A DNA stretch of 64,000 bases from Cephalotus follicularis. Lineage: Eukaryota > Streptophyta > Magnoliopsida > Oxalidales > Cephalotaceae. The stretch covers positions 1-64,000 of the forward strand of contig BDDD01000084.1 of assembly GCA_001972305.1 (NCBI GenBank), given 5' to 3'. The position numbers and the translations under genes were made by a program. A model generated the notes under the pieces. The model was not told the origin of the DNA. It did not search any database and worked only from the letters and a program-made list of their open reading frames with translations. Shown here piece after piece: positions 56,099 through 64,000 of the stretch (its first letter is position 1; each line of letters begins with the position of its first letter).

Positions 56099-56739
56099 TT
56101 ATCTCATCCGAGGATGAAACGATATAAAGGAAACTTAACATCTTTGCTCTGGAAACACTCCACTTTGAAGGAGTGGCTAACATAAGATGTTAGGGAAAAC
56201 AAATTCCCATCTAATTCTCAAGAAAATCAGATGAACAATATAATGCTTTAAAAGAAAGGATGTCCCACTCACAGTTCTTGCTACTTCATTGAACGTTAAC
56301 GTTTCTTCTTTTCTGCTACGCTCTTCCTCTGGCTTGACTGCTTCTTTCCTTTTCCTTGTCTGCTTCCTCCACTGCTGCGCTCGGAAAGCTTCAACTGCTA
56401 CTGGTCCAGGCGCAAGGACGAGGAAGAAGAAGAAGAAAACTAGAAGTCTCTCTCTCTAAAACTCTCTAATCTGCTAAAGCTAGAAGAAAGGATGGCCAAT
56501 ATCTCAAACTATCTCCACACTAATCCCAACTTAAGCCGTCATATGTCTTGGAAGTTTTAATCTTCCTCAACAAGCTTTGCATAAAAGTCCTCCAACTTCC
56601 ACAAATTACACTTAAACATTGGCTTAACACATCCTCCTCTTGTTCATTATTACACATAAGCCCAAAACATAAAAGAAAATCATATCAACAACTAAAAAAA
56701 AAGAACTCTTAAATCTCCAAAAAGATACGGGGTATTACA
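56099..56739 (-). repeat. 3' LTR of the gag-only element, inner part
   Basis: Colinear with 60148-60829, ending GGTATTACA at 56739. The polypurine tract follows on the minus strand as the complement of 56740-56752 (AAGGTGGAGAGGA). Confidence 0.88.
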
Positions 56740-56867
56740 TCCTCTCCACCTTAAGAAATTTTGTCCTCAAAATTCCTTAAGACAAACCTTAGGAAGAACT
56801 ATTCTATCATCTTTGGCTTCTCTGCAACTATGCTCAACTAACAGATACTATAAATTAACTTATCCTA

Positions 56868-58235
56868 CTAAAGGAGAAACATAGAACGCAAGATCTCACC
56901 TGGTGGCATGTCTGGTGTTGTCATATCCGCCCCTCTGAGAAGGGAGTAAACTCTTGTTGTAGCCCCTGGTCTGCTTGGAGGTCTGCCACCACTAGCTCTG
57001 GCGGTACTGCTCTGCGGTGCTGAGAAACTTGTTCTCGGTGTTATCGCCTGTTGACTTGATTTGGTTGTTCCACTGCTTGGAGTCTGCTTCTCTGCTGGTG
57101 CTGCCATGGGAGTCATCGCTTCGCTAAGAGATTGCTGAGGACAATCTATCTTCATGTGCCCGACCTCGCCACATCTATAGCATCCAAAACTCCCTTGCTT
57201 GCATTCCCCCGAATGGGACTTGCCACATACTTGGCACTGAGGGGTCTTGTTACTCTGATAAGAACTCCCCTGTACGTTGCTAGCAACTAGGGCAGTTTGT
57301 GTCTGCTGAGATGCTCCGCCTCTGATGTTGTCCGAGGACTGGGGTCCCCACTGCTTATGAACTTTGGAGGGGTTCTCTGCTTGCTCTGACTGAGATGAGG
57401 ATCTCTTCCGTCCTTGCTCTTGACGCACCCTCTGGTATGCTAGGCTCGACTCTACTCTCTTGGCAGCTTCCACCAAATCACCGAACACTAACCACGGGGT
57501 GACAGATACCATATGTCGGATCTCCAATCTTAGCCCTTCCAAGAACTTCTGACATCTCTCTTCTTGGTCTACAACAAGGGCTGGAGCAAAATGTGACAAC
57601 TCCATGAACCGGTACTCGTACTGGGACACAGATCCATTTCCTTTCCGTAGATGAAGGAACTCTCTTATCTTCTCTTGAACAAAGGTAAGTGGAAAGAAGT
57701 ACTGCCTAAACTCCTTCTTGAACTTCTCCCACGTGATCTCTGCAAAGCTTTCATGCTGAGCTACAAGAGCTTCCCACCATCTTCGAGCACCTCTTGCAAG
57801 AAAGAAGGGCGCACTCTTTACCCGTGAATCCTCTGCTATCTCGAGCCATGTGAAGATATCTTCAAGGTGGTTTAACCACACTTCTGCATCCATGGGGTCT
57901 CTTGTTCCCTCAAACGACATTGCACCTAACCGTTGCATGCGCTCGATCGGAAGAGGTTGAGGTCTGACTAAACCCATAGTCTGAGCCCACATCGTTGCTT
58001 CTTGCATCATCTCCATAGGTCCATTGGTAGGTGCTGGCGGAGGCATACTCGCAGTTGATTGCGCTGCTGGGATAGGCTCCTCTGGTACCTGTCGAGCTCC
58101 CTGTCCTTCTGCTCCCACATTCGCTTGCTCCTCTGGCGCTTCTATAGGAACCTCTTGCTCCACTGTCTGGCGAGGAATTGCTCTGCCTCTGCCGCGACCT
58201 CTGCCATGAACTATGCTACGAGTCTGAGGTGGCAT
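56868..58235 (-). CDS. Intact Gag of a gag-only LTR element
   Basis: An unbroken 455-codon ORF, first ATG after the primer site on the minus strand. The start is arginine/glycine-rich with a proline/glutamine-rich stretch to ~residue 100. The retrotransposon Gag core follows (about 105-270) with FEGTRDPMDAEVWL, ARRWWEAL, WEKFKKEFRQYFFP and VSQYEYRFMEL blocks. A CQVCGKSHSGEC segment and a CYRCGEVGHMKIDC zinc knuckle lie near residues 330-370. The C-terminal ~80 residues are serine/proline/threonine-rich. It is gypsy-type. It would make particles and package RNA, relying on protease, RT and integrase from a partner element. It ends with a stop before the polypurine tract, with no pol. It is one of few undamaged frames in the window, implying recent activity or selection. 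Confidence 0.92.
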   Translation of the reverse strand: MPPQTRSIVHGRGRGRGRAIPRQTVEQEVPIEAPEEQANVGAEGQGARQVPEEPIPAAQSTASMPPPAPTNGPMEMMQEATMWAQTMGLVRPQPLPIERMQRLGAMSFEGTRDPMDAEVWLNHLEDIFTWLEIAEDSRVKSAPFFLARGARRWWEALVAQHESFAEITWEKFKKEFRQYFFPLTFVQEKIREFLHLRKGNGSVSQYEYRFMELSHFAPALVVDQEERCQKFLEGLRLEIRHMVSVTPWLVFGDLVEAAKRVESSLAYQRVRQEQGRKRSSSQSEQAENPSKVHKQWGPQSSDNIRGGASQQTQTALVASNVQGSSYQSNKTPQCQVCGKSHSGECKQGSFGCYRCGEVGHMKIDCPQQSLSEAMTPMAAPAEKQTPSSGTTKSSQQAITPRTSFSAPQSSTARASGGRPPSRPGATTRVYSLLRGADMTTPDMPPGEILRSMFLL

Positions 58236-58358
58236 CGTCTTCTACAACAACATGCTAACGTATCACGATATCGTCGCAACCTACATGCAATGCATGAATG
58301 CAACCCCACATGAAACCCCACGAACAACATAGAAAGCACAAGGAAAAACGCAAACTTA

Positions 58359-58374
58359 CTCTCTGATACCAAGT
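58359..58374 (-). promoter_or_regulatory. Primer-binding site of the gag-only element
   Basis: The minus strand reads TTGGTATCAGAGAG one or two bases after the LTR end, matching initiator tRNA-Met complement for its first 11 bases after the leading T. Confidence 0.8.
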
Positions 58375-60829
58375 TGTCAGGACCCGCTCCCGCTCTAACT
58401 ATGGGACACGTGTCCTACCAGGGATGACACTCCTTGCCAATAACCCTCTCAAACCAAAACTGCCCGAGGAGCCATCTGAAGACTCCCCAGGGACCCATCG
58501 CACAAAAAGCCCGAGGAGAAAGCCTGGGCTAAGCGTGCAACAAACATAAACCCCGGAAGAGATCACGCACGCGCAACGCACAAGCTCACTTAACAACCTG
58601 CGGATAAAACATGCCCGGAGAGAGGGCCTGGGCTGGCGCGTAAGACCCTAACACCCGAGGAGAGATGCACGCACGCCTCACGTGACTACTTAAACTCCCC
58701 TGGACGCGCACAATGTCCTCCGGCACCCCTACTCCCCCACTCAACTCCAAAAGCATAACTATACTAACATCAAAACGCACAGCAAAACTTAAAACACTAT
58801 ACTCTAAAACTTATAACTCGTCCCAGGCCTTCTTCTAACTAGCCTCCCCTGGCTTCGACCCAAGGACATCCTTCCCGACCTCATACTCCAAAGGCCCAAC
58901 CTTACCAGGGGACACCCTACCTCCTCAGGTAAAACTCTATAACTTAAAACATCCACCATAGCCTTAACTACTCTTCCCCACTAAGCTCATCTCCGCTATG
59001 CTCATCTCCGCTATACTAGCCAAGGACTCTCTAGCTCCCCGACCAGAGCTGGGATCACAGAACTCAAAACATGAAATATCCATGAAATCATAAGATAAAC
59101 AAATCTACTAACTCAAAACATCCATAAAGAATGCCCAATGCTATGCACTGCTAAACGCCCGAGCTGACGTTCCATGATACCGTGCTCAAAAACTACCTTA
59201 TTTAGCTATCTACTGCTGAGCTGGAGGATCTCCTCCGGCTGGCTGGTCTGCAAAATAATTTGTGAGGAGATTAGTCCAACTGACTAAGTGACTGGGAACA
59301 AAACATCCTCTAATGCATTCATTAAAAGGAATGCGCTGAAGAAAATCTTACCATGAGCATGAATAACTATCCCAACAGGGGAAAAGACTGTATACAAAAC
59401 ATATGTCATGGCATACAATAAGGAAAAGCTCAAAGTACTTGAAAAACTTACTCTTTTCTCTGCTTAGCTGATTCTAGACTGTTCATGAAAGCTGAAATAA
59501 ACTTAAGAATACAACTGATTAAAAGAAAGAGATCTGAAAAAGAGTAGGGGTCCTTCTCGGCTAAACACCCGAGGAGAACAACTAAGCTGGGAACTGGCTT
59601 TTCTCTGCTATGCTTGCTTTGCTGATTACATAGTATAGTTGCCCACTTATAGTGGGCTGAGCTGAGCTGGTTACATAATATAGTTGCTAACTTATAGTGG
59701 CCTGAGCTGGTTTTCGGTCTATGCTGAGCTGGGCAGCTTGCCTGCCGAGAACCTTGTTCTCATCTGAACTGTTATACTTTGCTTGCTGCTTTTCTGGGCT
59801 GGGGACTAAAAGTCCGAGGACAAGGTCCTCCTCTAGGAAACCTACTGAAAGGCTCTATATACTACTATATCTGATAATTCAACTCTGCTGTACTCAAACC
59901 CTGTACACTGTCCTAGCAACAATGCAAGGAGATCCAGGTATGGAACCCGGGGACAGACTCACTCAACTTCTCATCCCGTGATGATAGGCCGAGAAGGGAG
60001 GAGCTTTGTACATATGTGCTCGGCTGCGCTCATACACTGTCCTAGCCATAATGTAAGGAGATCCAGGTATGGAACCCGGGGGCATACTCGCTCAATAACT
60101 CATCTTAGACAATAGGTACACTGAGGATGGGGGTGAACACGTACACGTTATCTCATCCGAGGATGAAACGATATAAAGGAAACTTAACATCTTTGCTCTG
60201 GGAAACACTCCACTCCGGAGGAATGGCTAACATAAGACGTTGGGGAAAACAAATTCTCAGCTAAACTCACTTACTTACAACTGAAGCTGAGGAGAAGGAA
60301 TTCTCAAGAAAATCAGATGAACAATAAAATGCTTTAAAAGAAAGGATGTCCCACTCACAGTTCTTGATACTTCCTTGAATGCTAACGTTTCTTCTTTTCT
60401 TCTACGCTCTTCCTCTGGCTTGACTGCTTCTTTCCTTTTCCTTGTCTGCTTCCTCCACTGCTGTGCTTGGAAAGCTTCAACTGCTACTGGTCCAGGCGCA
60501 AGGATGTGGAAGAAGAAAAAGAAAACTAGAACTCTCTCTCTCTCTCTCTAAAACTCTCTAATCTGCTGAAGCTAGAAGAAAGGATGGCCAATATCTCAAA
60601 ATATCTCCACACTAATCCCAACTTATGCCATCATATGTCTTGGAAGTTGTAATCTTCCTCAACAAGCTTTGCATAAAAGTCCTCCAACTTCCACAAATTA
60701 CACTTAAACCTTGGCTTAACACATCCTTTTCTTGTCCATTATTACACATAAGCCCAAAACATAAAAGAAAATCATATCAACAACTAAAAAAAAGAACTCT
60801 TAAATCTCCAAAAAGTACGAGGTATTACA
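58375..60829 (-). repeat. 5' LTR of the gag-only element, complete
   Basis: 2455 bases from TGTCAGGACCC to GGTATTACA on the plus strand. It includes the ~1.0 kb (59130-60147) missing from the other LTR, a repeated GAGCTGG/TATAGTTGC stretch near 59640-59710, and a CT/CTCT run near 60530-60555. The short ORFs here are chance. Confidence 0.9.
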
Positions 60830-62352
60830 ATATTTCATTTTTGTCACAAATAGAATCTAGAAGTATAGAAGAAGCCAAAGAGGATGAAAATTGGATTAAT
60901 ACCATGCAAGAGGAATTAAACCAATTTGAAAGAAATAAAGTATGGAATCTAGTCCCAAGACCTAATGACCAAAACATAATTGGTACTAAATGGGTATTTC
61001 AAAATAAAGTAGATGATCAAGGAATAGTGATTAGGAATAAAGCTAGGTTAGTTGCTAAGGGATATTCCCAAGAAGAGGGCATTGACTTTGATGAGTCATT
61101 TGCTCCCGTAGCAAGACTAGAATCCATACGTACGTTACTAGCATATGCATCCTTTAAGGATTTCACCATTTACCAAGTGGATGTAAGAAGTGCTTTTCTA
61201 AATGGTGTAATAAAGGAGGAAGTATATGTGGAACAACCTCCCATGTTTGAAAACCCTCATTCACCAAAACATGTGTATAAACCTTCTAAAGCCTTATATG
61301 GTTTGAAACAAGCTCCTAGAGTTTAGTATGAAAAACTAAGTAGTTACTTACTTTAAAAGGGATTTAAAAGAGAGACAATTGATATTACATTATTTACAAA
61401 AACTTTGAATGAATAAATTTTGATTGTTCAAATTTACGTTGATGATATAATTTTTGGGTCTACTAATTGAAAGTTGTGCAAGAATTTTGCTAAGATCATG
61501 CAGGACAAATTTGAAATGAGCATGATGGGAGAGCTAAACTATTTCCTTGGATTTCAAGTCAAACAACTAGAAGAAGGAATCTTCATCAACCAATCCAAGT
61601 ACGTCAAAGACCTACTCAAAATATTTGGATTGGAAAGCTCCAAGAAAAGTAAGACCCCGATGAGCACAACTACTAAGCTAGATAAGGACGAACAAGGTAA
61701 ACCTATAGACTAAAAACTTTATAGAAGCATGATAGGTTCGTTGCTTTATTTAACGGCAAGTAGGCCGGATATATTGTTTAGTGTGTGTTTATGTGCTAGA
61801 TTTCAAGCATGCCCTAAGGAATCGCACTTGCATGCGGTAAAAAGAATCTTTAAGTATCTAGCTTATACACCCTCACTAGGACTATGGTACCCTAGGAACT
61901 CGTCATTTGACTTACACACCTACTCTGATGCCGATTTCAGAGGATACAAAGTAGATAAAAAAAGTACAAGTGACACTTGTCAATTCTTAGGCAATATGTT
62001 TATTTCTTGGTTTAGCAAGAAACAAAATTCGGTAGCACTTTATACTACCGAAGCTGAGTACATTGCCGCGAGAAGTTATTGCCCCCAAGTCATGTGGATG
62101 AAACAACAACTTCTTGACTATGGCTTTAATTTTGAGAAAGTGTCGATTAGGTGTGACAACACAAGTGCAATTTATCTAGGAAAAAATCCCGTACATCATT
62201 CTAGGACAAAACACATTGATATTAGGTATCATTTTATAAAAGACCATATTGAGAAAGGTGATATTGAATTAGTATTCGTTCCGACTCAAGAACAAGTCGT
62301 GGACATCTTCACAAAACCCTTAGATGAACAAACTTTCTCGAAATTTAGATGA
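60830..62352 (+). pseudogene. SIRE/Maximus-type copia RT and RNase H, decayed
   Basis: Continuation of pol from 51050. A WNLVPRP and GTKWVFQNK start is followed by [27 protein letters not shown] (61178-61207), YGLKQAPR, the YVDDIIFGSTN active site (61435-61467), LTASRPDI (61750) and RNase H with SDADF (61928) and TTEAEYIAA (62044-62070), ending TKPLDE. The frame is constant, with five in-frame stops (61324, 61354, 61414, about 61470, 61711), so decay is by point mutation only. The order and motif wording are typical of SIRE-type elements, which often have a further ORF downstream, as here. Confidence 0.92.
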
Positions 62353-62818
62353 GAATTAGGGTTGTGTGAAATTGAGTGATTAACATGATTGGTATGTTCA
62401 CATATGTTTGCTTGATATGCTTGTTTGGTCATTAATGCATCATTTGCATTCATTCATACACAAATTCGTAAAATCGGCAGAAAAACAGGGCAAAGCGTCG
62501 ACGCCCAGAATCTAAGCGTCAGCGCTTGACACTGCTCTTAGAATTAGAACTTTGCAAAACATGCAAAGCGCCGACGCCTAGAATTCAAGCGCCAGCGCTT
62601 TAACACTAAAATTAGGGCTCGAAATTTAAAATTACACAAAGCGACGCCGCTTTAAGAAAAAGCATTGACACTTTAGTCGAACTATAAGACATATTTCTTC
62701 ATTTGTCAAACGTTTTTAGCGCAAATATTAGAACCCTAAACTCCCAAAAACCAATTTCTGGCGATTTTGGAATGATTTCTCCTCGATAAACACAAATACA
62801 TCACTGAAATCACTAAAC
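62353..62818 (+). other. Spacer between pol and the extra ORF with a GTCGAC island
   Basis: Non-coding. 62490-62680 has AAAGCGTCGACGCC, AAGCGTCAGCGCTT, AAAGCGCCGACGCC and AAGCGCCAGCGCTTT units. The ATG of the extra ORF follows ~140 bases later. It may hold the promoter or leader for that ORF; no clear TATA box is seen. Confidence 0.6.
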
Positions 62819-64000
62819 ATGCCGAAATCAAAGAACTTTGAAGCTGGGCAATCATCCAAAAAGAAGATAAAGCGCTTGGGACAAAAGAAGAAGAGAGTAA
62901 CTGCCACTGTCGATCCTTCCATGCCAGAAGAGATTCCTCTTGTGATAAGGTATCTCAAAGCTTACTTTAACTGCAAGATTCTCGTAGGAAAGACTCTAGA
63001 CTTTGAATTTTGCAATAGAGAAGGGTTCCCCATTGTAGGATGGTTCGAGGAATTAGGTTTATGTCCATTGTTTAGCATAAATTTGCCGTATTATCCCGAT
63101 TTGATGAAAGAATTTTATGTTAATATCTTGTCTAGTTCTAGTGTAAGTTTGAGCACTAGTGTCAAGAACAAAGAGATTGACTTCAATTATGCCACTTTAG
63201 CTTCAATTTTAGAAATTCCATGTGAAGGTGCTAGGGGATGGAATCAACGAAACTGGATTATTAAAATTGATTTTAACAAAGAAGAATGTGTGCGAATGTT
63301 GTTTGGAGAAAATGCGGATGTAATGCAACGAATGTACACTAGAAAACTTAGTTTGCATCATAGGTTTTTACACCAAGCCATATCCACACACATTTTACCA
63401 AAGGCCGGTGATTTTGATGAAGTGACCCACATGGAGGCTTATACCATGTTCCATATTATCACTGGTCAAAAGATCAATGTACCTACCCTAATCATCAACC
63501 ATATGCACGCTATGCACAATAGGGAGAATGCACGCTTACCCTATAGCAACATCATCACAAAAATCCTTTTGCATTTTGGAGTAGACCTTAGTGGAGAACT
63601 ACATCATGCACTCCAAAGTGCAGACAAGCTAGGCAAGGGGACTCTAGGAAGAATGGGCTTTAAGAAGCACAAACGGTTAGGCACTTGGATCCCGAGATAA
63701 GAGGATTCAAATAGGATGATCAAAGACGAGGAAGGGGAAGAAATTGGTGATCAAGCTCAAGGAGAAGCTGCACATGAGCCTCAAGTCGATCTACCAAGAA
63801 ACGTCAACATGCCAAGCACACAATTCGAAGCACTCTTGGATGCGATCAAAGGCATACAGCAAGAGGTCAAAGACATCAAGCTCAATGTTCAAACCATCAA
63901 GCGAAGACAAAAGAGAATGGCAAGAAGACTTGTGATAGAAGGAATGGTTGGAGATGAAAGATTAATCACATCCTCGAGCGACGAACATGAAGCTACTCAA
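62819..64000 (+). pseudogene. Extra ORF of a SIRE-type element (plant transposon protein family), runs off the window
   Basis: ATG at 62819 opens 293 codons to a TAA at 63698-63700; the same frame is then open to the window end. The N-terminus is basic (KKKIKRLGQKKKR), followed by a globular part with a YYPDLMKEFY block, LEIPCEGARGWN, and HHRFLHQAISTHILPKAGDFDEVT near residues 175-200 (shown by motif). This style matches the uncharacterised 'putative plant transposon protein' family found downstream of pol in some plant retroelements, where the place is often called the env-like or additional ORF. After the stop the frame encodes an acidic, then coiled-coil-like, then basic stretch. One premature stop seems likelier than two genes. 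No signal peptide or membrane segment is seen. Confidence 0.7.

Larger units (their letters stand above)
51051..60829 (-). mobile_element. Gag-only LTR element (TR-GAG type), TSD ATATT
   Basis: ATATT at 51046-51050 and 60830-60834 flanks TGTCAGGACCC to GGTATTACA. The two LTRs are 51051-56739 (enlarged by a chromovirus insertion) and 58375-60829. The internal region is only ~1.64 kb and contains one open Gag ORF on the minus strand, a tRNA-Met primer site and a polypurine tract, with no protease, RT or integrase. Such terminal-repeat elements with only gag are described in plants as non-autonomous. It sits inside the SIRE pol. Confidence 0.92.

Noticed and set aside
59721..59981. 86-codon ORF in the gag-only element's LTR
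   Set aside because: It is in the part of the LTR lost from the paired copy, shows no domain, and the region is repetitive.

Overview
The window is a stretch of plant nuclear heterochromatin, almost certainly from a dicot. It consists of nested retroelements and decayed DNA transposons, with one long array of endogenous pararetrovirus (Caulimoviridae). I see no intact host gene, rRNA or tRNA gene. The plant assignment rests on Ty1/copia and Ty3/gypsy lineages that occur only in plants (SIRE/Maximus-like, Angela-like, Tekay/Del-like chromovirus, Tat/Athila-like), initiator-tRNA-Met primer sites, a BED-hAT transposase, and a viral YIDD reverse transcriptase with a DYLTREFL RNase H ending. The species cannot be named from the sequence alone.

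Layout. 1-1291 is the end of a large LTR. 1292-20425 is an endogenous pararetrovirus array, best matching the florendovirus type. It holds protease-RT-RNase H plus an ORF2 (1292-4250), a promoter and leader (4240-5458), a movement protein and coat protein unit (5459-15560), a second and different ORF2 (15628-16831), a second promoter and leader (16843-17702), an ORF2 3' fragment (17703-18029) and a third promoter copy (20299-20425). A 6.6 kb non-coding LTR element (6419-13010, TSD TAAGA) interrupts the movement/coat ORF, and a solo chromovirus LTR (18030-20298, TSD GCAAC) interrupts the last fragment. 20426-24865 holds TA/TG repeats, a Mutator-like element with a 9 bp TSD, fold-back MITEs and a solo SIRE-type LTR. 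24866-28704 is a large solo LTR, followed by two more fold-back MITEs.

29470-41698 is a Tat/Athila-like gypsy element (TSD ATGAT) with a decayed copia element on the minus strand inside it. One LTR of that copia element carries a further solo LTR. 42220-45235 is a chromovirus 5' LTR with the start of gag. 45236-48775 holds a MITE, a possible host exon and a hAT transposase pseudogene. 48779-64000 is SIRE-type copia material. Its pol is split by a 9.8 kb gag-only element (51051-60829, TSD ATATT) with an open 455-codon Gag ORF on the minus strand. One LTR of that element carries a truncated Tekay-type chromovirus. The SIRE pol is followed by an extra ORF that runs off the window.

Three observations stand out. 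First, the pararetrovirus is arranged as two units that share a promoter but divide the functions: PR-RT-RH plus ORF2-A, and MP-CP plus ORF2-B. This fits a two-component genome. Both ORF2s begin just after a very similar splice-acceptor-like sequence. Second, LTRs of at least five unrelated retrotransposon families carry islands of GTCGAC/GCGTYGACGC-type imperfect palindromes, and in four LTRs (three families) these sit just upstream of a TATA box. Third, a gag-only LTR element with an open reading frame has absorbed a chromovirus fragment into one LTR. All relationships and boundaries were judged by eye; no alignment or database search was run.
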